A stretch of 64,000 nucleotides of DNA from Euglena gracilis (lineage: Eukaryota; Euglenida; Euglenophyceae; Euglenales): positions 96,848,406-96,912,405 of the forward strand of contig CP154956.1 in assembly GCA_039621445.1 (NCBI GenBank), read 5' to 3'. Position 1 is the first letter of the stretch. Each line of letters opens with the position of its first letter. Below, one piece after another: positions 1 to 41,200 of this stretch. The notes beneath the pieces were generated by a model. The model made no database searches and had not been told where the DNA came from. It saw nothing but the letters and a program-made list of their open reading frames with translations. The position numbers and the translations under genes are program-made.

Positions 1-749
1 AAAATGCTAACCCTAACCCTATCACACTGCAAAATCCAAAAAAAACTCAGGATGGACAAACGAAACCCCAAAGAGCCTGCCTGCAGAGCCTGCCTGCAGG
101 GGTGGCGACATGCCCTGGCTGGCCGCAGCGGTGGCACGTTATCTCCCGGTAGGGGCACGAGATGCGTTTGTGCCCGTCCTCTTTGGCGGGGCTACCCAGA
201 CAACAAAACAGACGCCCACCCTGGGGGTCTTACCTGGTTCGGCACATTTTCAAAAAGAAAAAGAAAACGGTTGCTAATAGCCATACCATGTCAAAAAGAT
301 TGGAGGAAGGCCTGTGATACACAAAAATACAAAAATAAATTCAGTTTCACTGATTCCTGGGTTGGGGTTAGATCACTTACATGCATTGCTGGCCATGCAG
401 TTTTGCATTTCACTTGGAGAAATACAATGTCCTTCAGAAACAAGCTTTGGAAGCATGGCTGTCAGATGACAACAGCGAAAATATAAAAACTCAATCCACG
501 AATTTAGGAAATGGAAAAAACATCTTCCGTTATTGGCGTTGTCATGCTGGACACTGGCAAATGAAAAAAATTTCTGCTGATCTGAAAATTTGTTCACTTC
601 ATATCGAAATTTATGCTTGGAATTATGTGCATGCAATTATTTACTAATGTAAATACAAAAGATTCCTGTGCATTAACACTAGAATAAATAATAAGGTAAG
701 GCGATAAAATTATGCTTGCGACAAACCTTCTGGGTTGAGGCCATTGGGG
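1..749. other. 3' flank of the EXD-like gene, no gene seen
   Basis: AT-rich below 750 with no exon-like island and no clear polyadenylation motif. Short open frames have no codon bias. Confidence 0.6.
7..20. repeat. Two telomere-like CCCTAA units
   Basis: CTAACCCTAACCCT near the left edge of the window; too short to be a telomere. Confidence 0.6.
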
Positions 750-27411
<26,662 letters not shown>

Positions 27412-29373
27412 CTGAGGGAGGGGCAAGGCACTCCGGCCTCAGAAACCATGCAAGGAAACATCTCTCAATCACCACGCTTCGGATGTGTGTGCAAAAATGC
27501 TTGTTCCACACAAACCTTGCACAGACATGCAGCACAACGCAAAAAAAAAACACTGTTAATTTTTTAAAGTGTTAATTTTTTAAAAGCACCTCCTTCCCCT
27601 CCCCCGATCCTCCCCTGCTGTGTGTGTGCACGTGCGCGTGCACGTGTATTTGTGTGTTTTGTGTGTCTGCGTGTGCGAATGGGTGGGTGAGTGGGAGTGG
27701 GAGTGGGAGTGGGAAGGTGTGGGTGTGGGTGGGTGTTTGCATGCACACACATGTGGGCAGATGGGCGAATTGGGAGGTAGGAATGCATGTGTTGTGTACC
27801 TGTGCGTGACATGAACGAGGGAAAAGGGGGTTTGCATACTTGTTCCAGAAGCATCCCCAGCAGGCTATTGGGACTACTGGCTCGGCGTGGGACCAGGGCT
27901 TCTGGTTGTGGGGTGGGATAACAAGGGAAAAAGAGACGTTGGAAAGCTTGCACCATTGCCAAATATGGTTTTGGTGAAAGGGGATTTTAATGAAAATTTC
28001 GTTTTCATAATATATGCAAAGAAGCAAAATTTGCAATTTATAATAATTTATGGGAAAAAAGAATCGATTTTGCTAAATAAGATTGAACTGAAATTAAGGC
28101 TTTGCAATCATATTTGTATTCATTAAAAATCCCCATAATAATAATTGTGAGGCTTTCTTGAATTACATAGGAGTCTAAAGTGGTCATTTCTTCAATGGTG
28201 GGTTGACAAAAAAAGGAAACATTGCCTGTTTCCCAAGCATTTTCTTTTCCCATAGAAAAACGTGTTACTTGTCGTTGAAGTGCACATAAAAGAAATTCAA
28301 AAAAAACTCCAAAAAAAGATATTAAAGACATTGTGCTGCACATAACAGCAAACTCATATTTTGTTCCACCCATTTCAAAATCATCAGTTCCAGGTTTTTA
28401 TGTGTGTCATGTATTGCCTGGACAGAAATATCCTCCTGCGTGAACCACTTTTTTGGCTATTTACCCTTGTAAACCCCCTAAATAACTTTGCAGTGCCCTA
28501 AAGCTTTCTGTTCTCAAATTACTTTGCAGGGAGGAAGGCTGAAAAAGATCAGTCCAAATAAGTTGCCCCTCCCTTACAGAAAACAAAATGGGGAATCATG
28601 CATCTTTTGGAAAATCGCACAAACATTCATCCGACAGGTCATAATTTTGTATGGTCCGAAGAATAGAAGCATTAACTTAAGTCACAATTATTTACAAAAT
28701 TGCTTTTGGGAAAAGTGGTGGAAAAGTGAAAAAGTGGCCAAAAAGATCGGTCCACTAACTTTGCAGGGCAAATGGGGGGGGGGTTAATCCTGCCTCAGGG
28801 AATCGAGCTCAGCCTCGGCCGTGACTTATGCTCACGCCTGAAAGCCCTGAGACGGGCTATACATAAACCGGAAAACTGCTGGCAAAACTGCCAACAACAG
28901 CAGGGATGCCACTCACGGGAGCTGGAGAGGACTGCTGTCCGGAACGCTGCCTTAAATGATAAAAAGGGCTTTGGGTCCTTTGTGTGCAAAAAAAGAGCTT
29001 TCTTTCAATTTATCTGCACAAATTACAATCAAACACCACAATGGAGAAAGGATATATGGGTCTGAAATGAAATTATATCGAATACTTAATGTTTTAGCAA
29101 TTTACCCAGGAAAAATTGCCAAACCCTCCCCCTTGGCTGTGCCTCAATAAGGGTCACGCGTTGCATATGGCTTCCAATATCTGTGTCCCCTTTCGGAAGA
29201 ACACCGATGAGTCTCTGTACCTGTAATAGCACCTATAATGGGCACGATGCGCCAACAGCTGTGATCAAACAACCTTAGAACGTTGGATGTTGAGTTACAG
29301 CCAGACAGCAATATCACGCGGAAAACACTCTGTGATAAATCCAGAACTGAATCACACTGACTCCAAGGAACCA
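27412..29373. other. Interval between INTS3 stop and EXD-like gene
   Basis: Must contain the 5' exon(s) of the EXD-like gene. A mildly exon-like island lies at 28800-28990, open on both strands; no start could be assigned. A G-rich GGGAGT/GGTGTG tract is at 27680-27740. Confidence 0.4.
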
Positions 29374-29556
29374 TCAACCATCGTTGCCATCGTCATCATG
29401 GGCATCTCTGGGAAGCAGGGCCTTGCTCTGGTCGGCGGCATGGAGGAGGTCGCTGTTGATGACGGCGCCCATGTCAAGGCGGGGCGTGGTGGGCGGGGGC
29501 AGGCCAGCCGACAGGCTGGGGGTGGCGAGGGACTGTTGCACTAGGTCAGCGTTGAC
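29374..29556 (-). CDS. INTS3: INTS3 last exon with stop codon
   Basis: After acceptor TTGCAG it reads VNADLVQQSLATPSLSAGLP ... MGAVINSDLLHAADQSKALL PRDAHDDDGNDG then TGA at 29374-29376. Phase 0 with exon 22. 'DLLHAADQ' with an acidic tail resembles the family end 'SDLFSLAEEYEDSS'. No polyadenylation signal is evident. Confidence 0.65.
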   Translation of the reverse strand, partial: VNADLVQQSLATPSLSAGLPPPTTPRLDMGAVINSDLLHAADQSKALLPRDAHDDDGNDG

Positions 29557-32500
29557 CTGCAATGGGGGGGGGGGGGTTAAATCACACGCCGTGTCCCTGT
29601 GGGCCTCCCACAAAGTGCACACGGGACTTGAAGAGCAGCCACATGCTCCATTTCCAAAAGTAGCTTTTTGAGCAACCACCGAGCATTTGAGACAAAAAAT
29701 AAAAAAAGGGTTTTTTGGGACAGAAACGGCAGTTGCGAATAGATGCAACACGTTGCAATCAGAGACACGCACCGCCACCCGGTACACCTGCATGCGGTGG
29801 CTGCAGTAGCCTTCATAGTGATGCAGGGGCTCCACCAGAGATGGGGCGGGTGCACAGGCCGCCAGAACCTCCGGCGATCGCATGCAACAAACAAAGCAGC
29901 GCTGGCCAGGGACGTTTGTACTCGGCCTTCTGCATCAGAAAGGCAATTTTTTTATTTGGGGGGAAACAACCAGCAGCACAATGGCCAATGGCCAAAACTG
30001 CACAGGGGTGCACGTGCTCCCATTGGCTCAGGCGTTGGAGCATTCCAGTGGCGAACCGTGACCGGGGAGGGCGGGGACAGTGCCGCTGTTGACCAGCAGC
30101 CAGGAGCTGCCCTGGTTCGGTGACACCGCCTGGGCACGAAAGAGGAGGGGCCGCGACAGCAGTTCGGACACCCTTTCCCTGTCCAGCAGATGTCACCCAC
30201 AGAACGAACTGGGGACCCCGACTCCCACACCCTCCCACGTGATCTAACATTTATCCCAAACCTTAAGCCAGACTCGGTATCAAATCACACCTCACCTCAA
30301 ACACCCCGAGTCCGGTATCCAGGTGGGCCCCGACCATGGATTCACTTGGTGACCCCTGGGCACTTTTCCCCGGGCCAAAACCCACCAACTCACTGTTTTC
30401 AAAAACGCACCCACCTACGATCCCCCCCCCAAGGGGGGTCAACCACCCACCCAGCCACCCACCATCCAAAAACGGGCAAACCCCCTCCGGCCCAGCCTTT
30501 GGCTGGGCAAAAACCCGACCCAAAGCGCACCACCCGGGGGTCCAGCAGCCCCAACCCACCCACCCACTCTCGAAAACCCACCCACCCCCCAGGGGGTGGG
30601 GTCACACAGGTGTTCAGTGAATCTATGAACCCCGAACCTGCTCACCCTCTCTGGAAAGTCCAACTGAACCTTTGAAGGTTCGTCTTTTAATTCACCATTC
30701 ACCACAATGCAGGCTTCTTTTTTCTAACCCCGGGGGGAGGGGGGGGTGCCTTGTGCCATGGGGTGCCTGCCCAGCAGGCACTCCCCCCAAGGGGGGGGGT
30801 CAGTTTTGGACTCCGCTGCCTGCCGGCCCAGCCAAATTTCCTTTGAAAATGGTCATTTTTGAGCCCTGGCGCCGGGTGTGTATATATAGCACTGCCCATC
30901 CCCAAAACCCAACCCTCCGGGGGGGTCGAAAATGTCCTACCCCTCTGTCTGCCCACAACCCCCCCCAGGGGGGCACATTTCCTCAAAAAGAAGCCTGCCG
31001 CAATGACGTCAAATCATCACATCAAATCACCATCGTGATGTGTTCATGAATAAGCAAATTTGAGATGCATTCCTTGAAAAACGGATGTGTCTTTGATGTC
31101 TTCCATTATCCAAAAATTCCCAAAATTATTATTTTCAGATTCAATGTTTCTCCATAATATTTTCACAAATTTTTGACTCCCAAAAGGTTTTGTTCAGCAA
31201 GTTCATTGCATCTCCATTGAGCACATGGGGTAAAATTTTGGACGCCGTTGCGACCACCTGAACCGTGCAACCAGGTTTTTTGATTCCCTGCCTGTATGAA
31301 CCTGTGTCGCCTCCCCACCATTAGAAGAATCTTTCCACCCATAACAATCATAAAGCATGCAGGTGACAAAGCTGGGTGGTGCCTTTTTTGTTCGGTCATA
31401 GCTGGCTTGCCCACCGCTAAAGAAAAATAGGTGTCTGTTTCGCAAAAGGGAATAAATGGGGGCGTGACCATATTGCTTCTTCTTAAACAGTGGGAATAAA
31501 CTCTCTTGTGCATGAGTAGCAGCCCTGGAAGTTTTTGCTGTGCATTGAAATCATAAACAATACACAGGCGAGTGCTTAGACGATTTAGGTGTAAGCAGCA
31601 ACAGCATGTGTGCATTTCATTACATATCATTCATGTGCATTTCTCCCCTGTCCAGGATGCACAAAAATCGAGAGTTAAGAAGAAAAGATGCTTAATGAAC
31701 ATCTCTTTTTTCTTGTACCAGAGATCAACTGAAGCCCAACCAGGCCCACATGGCTGAGGAAGGGGGGAGGGACACCTCCACCACTCCGTCGTGTACCAGG
31801 CAGACGGCCAGCCAGCGAGTGGCAAACAGCGGGTCAAGGTTCTCCAGGCTCAGCAGCAGCTGGTACATCTGACAGCGAAAACATGCAAACACACCATCAC
31901 CGCTTGCCAACATTGTGAAAGGTGACTCCCCGCAAAGGGGGGGGGCACTTTCCCCTGGGTCCAAACCCAGGGGAAACCCACTCTCGAAACCCCCCCCCCA
32001 AGAAGGGTCACACGGGTACCAAGTGATCTGTGTTGCCGACCCCCCACATCATTGAATCCGCAGCTGCAGCTCAGTGCGGGTATTGTGGCGCCAGGGACGC
32101 ACCTTGCCCTCCACCTGGAGCTTCGGCAGCCGGTGGCTCGCGAAGCGCTTCGCGACGTGCTCATGGGCGGCGCTGCGGCGGCTGTCGTGGGCGGTGGCGG
32201 CGGGGTCCGCCGCGACAAGGTATGCGAGCACCGTGTCCAGCAGGAGGAAGGGCAGCGCTGCAGAGTCGAAGGCCTGCTGGGCAACCTGGGGCGAGAGGGG
32301 AGAGGAGATATTTCGACTGGGTGTGCCAGCAAACCACTGCGAGGGGTCATGGCATTATTGAGGATAAATATCATGCAACTGGCAATTCTGTGTGAAGCCC
32401 TGTGCACCGTTTGCCACCTTCGCTGACAGCAAACTTCAGCCCAGCGAAGAAGCTCAGAGCCCACGCACCAGTTCGGAGTCGCCCGCCACGGCCCGCAGGT

Positions 32501-32996
32501 CGGATGCCAGCTGGGCGAACAACCACAGCGCCAGGTCACCCGCCAGGGGCGGACTGTCGGTCCGGAGGTACCGCCCGAGAAGCCCCTCCAGCGCGCGCCG
32601 GGCCCTGGGTGTGTGATGGGGCGTTAATGCACTTCATTCCTGGGGGAAGCTTAATCCTTCGGAGGTACCTCGAGGTAAATTCGCTGAAGAAATACACACA
32701 ACCGATCCTGGAGGGATCATGGTAGAGCCACTGTTGAATACGGTTCGCTTGTTTGTTTCTGCTATTTTCAATGCCGCATCTTCTTCAACTTTCTTCTCCC
32801 TTGGCATCTACCTTGGATTCAGACCATTGGTCCTTAAGGGGACAGGACTTTTTTGGTTCAGGACCCCCCCTTGAGCACAGCCCCCCTGCAGTCAGGAGAG
32901 GTGGGACCCCCCATTTAAACCTGTGACACCCTCTTTGCAAATAAACCCTGTCCCCCGGCAGGGCGGTCCTTAAGCAAAAACAAAAAAAAAAAAATG

Positions 32997-33086
<90 letters not shown>

Positions 33087-33098
33087 AAAAAATGAATG

Positions 33099-33176
<78 letters not shown>

Positions 33177-33198
33177 AAAAAAAAAAAAAACAAAAAAA

Positions 33199-33241
<43 letters not shown>

Positions 33242-33320
33242 ACACAAAAACGCAAAAAAAAAAAAAAAAAAAAAAATAGTGAGAAAAAGTGGGTATAAAC
33301 ACTTAAAAAAAAAAAAAAAA

Positions 33321-33363
<43 letters not shown>

Positions 33364-36300
33364 AAAAAAAAAAATAAAAAAAAAAAAAAAAAACAAAAAA
33401 AACAAAATAAAAAAGAAAAAAAATAGACTAGACAAAAAAAAAGACAAAAAGCAAAAACACCCCAAAATGAACGATGACCCAAAACGTTAATCATCCATAC
33501 AGCGCATCAGATCACGATGGAAGCAAAGCATCCCTTCGGGCCATTGAATGAAAACCCCACAGATAGCCAAAATGGTCGTACTACAGGACTTCGGAGGGAA
33601 GTTCTGGATCCATGGCATTGCCCATCCACCCAACAGAGCATCCGACTTCTGAGTTCGACCCCATTCGACACCCCTGAACCACTTGCCAAGGGCCAAGGGG
33701 GTCCGGACCGACTCGGGTACCTGGGATCCTCCCGAAAGGCCTCAAGATTCCTTCTGGTGCTTTGGCGCTGAAAATTGTTCGAGAGTATGCTGTGTCATGT
33801 GGGTGTGCTGGGCTAAATGATTGGTTACTTAGCAAACACCCGAAATGGAGCGGAGGGCATTCTTCCAGACAGCTGCAGGCAATTGAAGGATACTAGCCAA
33901 AATCGTCTTAAAGCAAGCCATTTTTTTGTAAATCATTTTGGCTGGCAATTGCTGGATCTGTCCGGAGAAAATTTTTTTGGCAATCATCTCCTGGGTCATG
34001 CACCCTCAATTGGGACCATTTTCCAGGGTTAAAATGCAGACCAGCTGGACCGCAATAACATGCCTTGCAGCTGAAGAAAATCACAACCATACACTCACTT
34101 AGTCACTGGCCGAACCCCCCCCCCGGGGTGACTGACTGGTTTTTTTGGCCCGACCCCCTCCCCCCCCCCCAGGGGGGGTCGGCCAGGGGTGGGCAAAAGT
34201 GGCCTGAGTGACCCCGGCGCCTTTGGCGCCGGGGGAAAGTGGCCTAAAACGACTGGAAAATGGCTGGTTTTCCTGAGTGGCCGACCCGGGGGGGGGGGGG
34301 CAGTGACTGACTGGTTTTTCGAAGAGTGGAGTGACCCCCCGGGGTCGGTTAAAAAAAATGTATGATCACAACTCACAACAAAACACACACAGATGTATAC
34401 GCCAACATACCACACAGCAGACGTACAAACTGCACAACATATAACACCCGCACTTGCATGCAATTCAATTAGAAAAAAAATATAAAGTGAGAAAAATTGC
34501 AGTCCGAACAATTTTTTGAACAAATTTGAGCAATCTTCAGCAGTTTTGACTTTCTTGCTGGAAGAGTGCCCCAAATATCATTTTGGTTCGCTTTTGGGGG
34601 CAAAAAGTTCCCGCCACTTTGGCCGTGCCACTGTGTAGATGTGGGGTTGTCTCCCCTGACCGGAGGGGGAGGGATATCCCCCCACCTGGCCACCTGGAGT
34701 GATGCCCCCTGGAGGAGGGTTTGCCTCAATTTTCAATCCAATCCGCTCAGTTTTTTTACCCCAGAGTTGACCTCTCAAAAGTGGGTCCTCCCCCCAAACC
34801 CCCCCCCCAAAGGGGTGGTGATTAGTGCCGAATCCCCCCGGTGAACCTCTGGCTTCACCTCGGCAATGAGAAATGTCTCCACTCTTGCTCTTCTTCTTTT
34901 GGGCTGGGTTCCCACATTGGTCACTAGATTCATGACCACCCTGCCCCCCATGTCCCATATCTGACGAGGCGCACCGTTTCACTGGTGATTCGGCGGTGCT
35001 CTCACTGGGCAGACTGAGGCTGCTGCCTGGAGACTGGGAGGGGAGACAACGAGCAATACCCCAAACAGCGACAGCAAAGACAAGCCCCCCCCCAAACCCC
35101 ATGCTGTCAATATTTAGCAGTAATCCAAAAAAAATAGACCCTCCCCAAATGAGACCCCTCCCGGGAAAACTTCGGGGGAAACCCCGAAAAATAGACCCCT
35201 CCTAAAACCCCAAAAGTGGGTGATTTCTATTTTGCCCATTTTCACCCATTTTTGGGGACAACTTCAAGATCATTTTTATGTAGTTCATTTATTCACTTTG
35301 TTCATAATGCAAAATCCTGCTAATTGGTCTCATTCTGCGGCCTTCCCACAGGGTTAGGGGGAAAACGAAGAAAAAGTCACACGTTGAATTCATTTCAGGA
35401 TCACATGGCTGTAAACCAAAGCGATCTCCATCGCCATTTCCCAAACAAACGTTTCAAGACAGCCGGCGCCATTCCAGAGCCCAGATGACTCAAGGTGTCC
35501 ACCGAGAATCCAAACTCCTCGGGGTAGCGATGGAAAACACAGGTTCACTCACCCACACCTCTGACTCGCTCACCCAGAATGGCGCACAAGCATCGGGCCA
35601 GCACACCGGCCGCGACGCGAGGACGGCCGCCGCCTGGGCAGCAAAGGTGGATATGTGGGGCTCAAGGGCGGCCAGGGCCCCGTTCGGGGTCGCCGGCATG
35701 CGCGGCGGAGACGAGACGCCACAGCTGGAGTGTCAAGGGCAAATGATGAGCAGCGCTGCCCAGGCTCCTTTCGGGCCTCTGGGAAGTCCCCACCCACCCG
35801 GCCGGTGCGGAACCCCGCCCCCAGAACGAGGGTGCGACCCCCCGGCGGAGATACAATAAAACCTCAAAAGCAATCCTCAAAAACTATTTCTCTGACCATC
35901 CTCCTAAACTTCCAGCACCCACCACCAGGGGGTATTCTGACCTAATTAGCCTGACGTTCTTCCGAAACTCGGTCTCCTTCGACTGAACTTTGAAGACAAA
36001 TGACTCTGATTCCTCGTTTTGTGATAGTTTCAAAACGCTTTCAACTTTTTCTCCACCCTCGAGGTATTATTTTAAACTCCACAATCCCCCTCCGGACTTC
36101 GCCACCAAATTTTCTTTCTAGTCTGTCTCTGGGCAATTCCTAGCCGCATAAAACCACTGCCTCTGATTGTGGGGAGGCGTCGCAACTCCGGGCGGTGTTC
36201 TGAATCGCTGTCAGAGTCGCTGCTGTCCCCCTCCGCCGGGGACGGGGAGCGACTGCGGCCCACTGATGGCGGAGGCATCCGACCGCGTTGGCGGTGCCGC

Positions 36301-38214
36301 GCTGTGTGGAAGCGACCGATGAGAGTGACAGTCAGGCAGGAAACAAGAAAGGGAGCGGACAACAAGCAGCGACAATGGTGCCAGGACGACCCTCGTTGAC
36401 ATGGTTGCTTTCAAAACGACCCCAATCGGGGCATTAAATGGGCGGGGAGGGGGTTCAGTCCACCCCTCACACTGGGCAAATAAAATCTGGTGTAAAGCGA
36501 CAGAAAATTATTTGGGTCAAAGAAAGTCCGAAAACCGCCTTCTTGCGTGCCTTTTCTTTTCTTTTGAAAAATCTGCCAAAAAAACATTCACAAAATTTCA
36601 TCTTCCCCGGATCAAAGCACTGGAGAAGATGAAATCTGGCTCCCGAGGAGTTCTGAAACCCCCCTGGGGGTCTGACACCCCCATTACAAAACCAATGGTC
36701 ACTTAATACCCTAACCCAATGTTCAACGAGCAACACTGCAGCTTTCATCATCTGCTGTTCCTCTGATAGCAGGGGAGGAACAGAAGTGTAAACTAAGCAG
36801 AGACACATTTCACCGGCAGCTCATTTCCCCTTCCGCTTACACATGCACACAGAGCACACCGTCCGTGTCAGATTCTGAGTCGCTCTCTGCCTTGCCCCTG
36901 CGAGAGTCCATTACGGAACCGCCCTCCAGCTTGATGGTTGCTGGTGGGGTGACGACCGCAGGAGAGGGGGCTAGTCCATCAGGCTTTGATGGGCCAAACA
37001 ATGCTGTCCCCCCCCATCGAACTCGATGCAAAACAGTAACAAAACAGGATTTGGTTGCTCTCTTTTCCGCGATCGGGCACAAACTCGGCCCGATTGCCAC
37101 CTCTCACGGGTCACAAACAAAACTCTGTTGCCTCCTCATTTGGCAAACAGGGGACAAACGGGCGATTGGCTGTGCAGATCTGGCCGTTGCATATCAAAGC
37201 CTGGGCAGCCCACTGGGAGATTGCCGCTGTTGCCGTGCAGCCAGCGCCTGGAGGATGGGGGAGACAATGAACATTTGTATAAAAAGAGCTTTTCTCTCCC
37301 CAAGGGTTGGGAACTTGGCGGCTTGTTCAGACGATTTCTGGTTCCAGGATTTCACAGACCCTTTATTCCAGAAAGCTTTGGTCCAATCCATTCCTGGCTG
37401 TCGAGTCGCAAACCTGGGTCCTTGCTGACACTACCCCCCCCCCAAGCCCAATGAACACCAAGGTGACAATCTTGACGGTCCGAACGAGGGGCGTTCATTG
37501 GACATGAAGTGTGCTTTCTGTGTCGATAAGGTATATGGGACAATCTAGACGGTCCGAACACCCCCTGTTCATTGGGCAAGGGCGTTCATTGGGCTTGGGG
37601 GGGGGGTACAAATGAAACAAGTTCAAAAATGAATTCATGTGTATGCATGCACAAAAGACACAGGAGAAAAATCAAATCCAACCACATCAAAAATGTCTAA
37701 AGAAGTTTTTCCCGCAGTCATTGTGTGTTTGAAAAAACTTTTGTTTATAAGAACAAGCTTCAAGAAAATTCTCTGCATCTGAGCGTTTTCGATGAATTAA
37801 CCATCCTGAAATTATCAAGACAAAAATGTATACATGTATGTGTGTATGTATTGTATTGTATTCTCTGCATGGATTTGATGTTGATGGAAGGCCATCCATC
37901 CGTGTCCATACAAGATGGCAATCCCAGGCGCGGCACACCTCGTTGTCGATGCTGATTTGCTTTCGGAAGTGCTGCACAAAAATGTCCCGCAGCCGCTGGT
38001 CAAGCCGGGGGCACTTGTAGATGTGGCCCAAGTCCCTGGGCGCAATGAAGAGGGGAGGTGCGACAACGTTTGTTTGATGCCATCAAAGCACAGAAACTCT
38101 GCACACACCAATCAACCTTGGGGCACGGAGAGTGTGGTTTGTTGTGAACTGGGGGTGAATATGATTTTTTGTGTCCTGACCCACAGGGGACCAAAAAAAA
38201 AGAAGCCTGGAACG

Positions 38215-38284
<70 letters not shown>

Positions 38285-41200
38285 AAACTCCCCCACACAC
38301 CACCACACACACAGCTCCCCACCGCCACACCTGCCAAGTCCATCGCTCCGCGCACCGCGTCAACCACCTCTGCGGGGGTAATCGGCCGGGGCCCCTCTGG
38401 CCCGCCACTTTGCGGCACGAACGGCGCCGGCAGCAAACCGCAGCCAGGGGGGAAGGACAGCGCCGCAAAATCGATGGGATTCTTGCACATCAATTCATTG
38501 GCAATGCGCATTTAATGTGCGGTGTGGCGTCCTAGGGGCGTCTTGCAAAGCTTTTTCTCAGCCTCATGTGTCCTGCAGTTTTTATCTTCTTTCAGATTCC
38601 TGTTCTTTCGAGAAAATATAAATGAAAATACAAAAGAAAATACAAAAAAAGCTGTGTGCAATATCATGTGACGGTACGTGGAATTAGAAGTCCATGAATG
38701 GAAGTCGAAAGGAATGGCCCTATTGATGTGCCAACCCTGATGCCCAAATGAGGAAATCGAAGGCGAAACCACAAAAACTATTTTTGAGGTTCTTCCGGCT
38801 CCCCTGCTTGTGATCCATCATTGCAAACAAATGACTCAGTAGCAGCGATGTCACTTCAGGGTGCTGAGTGGAAGAAAATATAAGAGGGAAAAGTGAACTT
38901 CTGGAGAGGGTTTGAATTGAAAAGGGACATTCATAACATTTGAGACATTTTTTTTTATTGTTGCAATTGTATTTTGCATAACTGGATCATTTATAATTGC
39001 CACCTTTCAGAAATATTTGACTGTAGCTCCTGTAACGTTTTGTTTTGTCTTGCCAGGGTGTTGTGGCAAGTTTAATATTATTTTTGTGTATAAAAAATGA
39101 GTCATCAGATGAGTCTCGCAAGGCCACGTGAGATTTGGTAGATTTTTCCCATGACTCATGATTGTTTTCTCTCCGGTCTTGGAGGCATGCAGTGCGCCAA
39201 AAAAGATTTTATAACCCCCTCTAGTTCTGCAGGTTGGTTCTCAACCCCAAGCCCCAAAGCCCATGCCCCTGCCCCACACAGCAGCACGATATTGAACCCC
39301 AATTTATGCCCCACTGTCAGGCCGTCAAAAAAATTTTCACCCCCCTCGAGTTTTTCAGGTGGATGCTCAACCCAAGCCCCAGAGCCCATGCCAGCCCAAG
39401 GGAGAAAGGAAAACCTTCTGGTGCACACCTTTGGCAAGCTCTGGTACATCACCAGCATGGCGGGCTCCAGGTTCATCAGGCTGTCCGGCGGGTGGGGGCG
39501 GCGCAGGACGTTGTACGTCGCCCAATCCCACAGCGCCGCCTGCTCGCACTGCCATTGCAGCTCTCGGTGGCCCTCCGCCGACTTCAGCCACCAGCCGATC
39601 ATCTGCGGGCCCGGACCCCACCCGTTGGGCAATGGCTCACGGTTGGGCTCATAATTTTGGTTGCATGAACTATACACCTGGGCCAGACTCTGCGGCAATT
39701 CTTCTGTTTTAATTCAAGATGACATCACACAGTTGGGTTGGATAAAATTTTGAGGGGAAAATTCACAGAAATGAAAACAGATATAATGACGACTATAAAA
39801 ACACGATAATTTTTCATTTCAGCTTTCAGTTCCGAACAAAATTTCTAACAAACTCACTTGATGCCTCAGGGTGGGATTAGAGCATAGACAGATGAATATG
39901 GACGATAAATGGGGGATTCCCTCCCCAAAGAGTGTCGGTGATCGAATTAATGGATTAATGGTGTCCCACAAAACCACTCTGTCATCGAAATATGCCCTGT
40001 TTGAACAAACACTTGGAAGGGACAATCAGATCCAGATATTATTCACCCGGACCTCCAGGTCAAATTTTCTCAGCCTGAGCATTGAAGAAACTGCAAGGAA
40101 ATGCTCTGTCCACAAAGGATGCATGCAGCACGCTCCCCCGACCACTCCACTGCAGTTTCTGAAGGAGAAACCATGCTCCTCGCTTCCACGTATTGTTGTG
40201 TGTTCATTGGTGTCCATCGGGGTGCATGGCAGTAAAAAGAAACGCTGTGGAAACAAGTGTCAAAATACGAAAATGCACACCAAAACTTTCTTGATCTCCT
40301 TCGCACAACAATTACAATTTGTGCACACCTGCCACCGCGGAACCAGGTCCCGGTTTGCCAGCATCTCGTTGGTGGGGTGGAACGCGCCGCATGTGTACCG
40401 GATGAGGTCCGGCAGGAGCTGCTGCTGCTCCGCGGTGCCGAGGTACCGCTGCTGGAACCTGTGTGGAATCCAGCCCTCCCTCTCCTCCTCATCCAGATTC
40501 ATTGGTTCTTTGCCAGTTGTGTCAAATGACAGCTGTTGCATATTGTATTATCATCTGAGCAATTGCTCGTTTTTAAGGCGCATTGACGTGGTGGTGAATT
40601 AAGATATCCGCAGCCATCTGTTTCCAAAATGCCCAATGACTTTGCATGAACCAATGCCGTTAAAATACAACCCCTCCCCCTAAAAAATACCTTGCCTCAA
40701 TTCACCATACATCAATTGCACGCATTAGATCTGTATGAGATCAAAGGAACATCCAGTGCGTGACAATGTGTTTGTTAAAAACACAAGTGGAGGCGATCAG
40801 TGAAACACCATTTCGCCAATTTCATTGGTTTTGAGAATGTTACTCAGAGAGTCGCCCCCCTCAGCCTCCAGACTCTGATGCCTAAAAAACCCAAGGGTCT
40901 GGGCATCCGTGCATCCTAAGAAAATAAGCCGGGACATTTCTGAACACAAAAGATGACGACCTGGAAGAAAATGACCGGCCAAAACCGATTCCAACAACCT
41001 CAAAGAATCTTGGGAATTTGGGTTTGGTCCATTCAAAATTCTTTGTGAATATTATTTATTTCAGCAATTGGAGGGACATGCTGCTTTTCAGCGGCACACC
41101 AACTTTGATAGCGGCGCAGCTGCCGGTACGGGACGCGGTGGAAGATAAAGAGCAGCTTCGTCTCCACCTCCACTGTGAGCCGCAGGCGCAGGAACTGTGG

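Noticed and set aside
28772-29065. Plus-strand open frame MGGGLILPQGIELSLGRDLC.. as a gene
   Set aside because: Both strands are open, no splice sites or family similarity; kept only as a possible island between genes.
32785-33494. Poly-Phe / poly-Lys open frames
   Set aside because: Poly-A tract, not a protein.
34870-35033. Ser-rich frame as a certain INTS3 exon
   Set aside because: Composition fits a linker, but phase and donor do not; kept only as a low-confidence feature.
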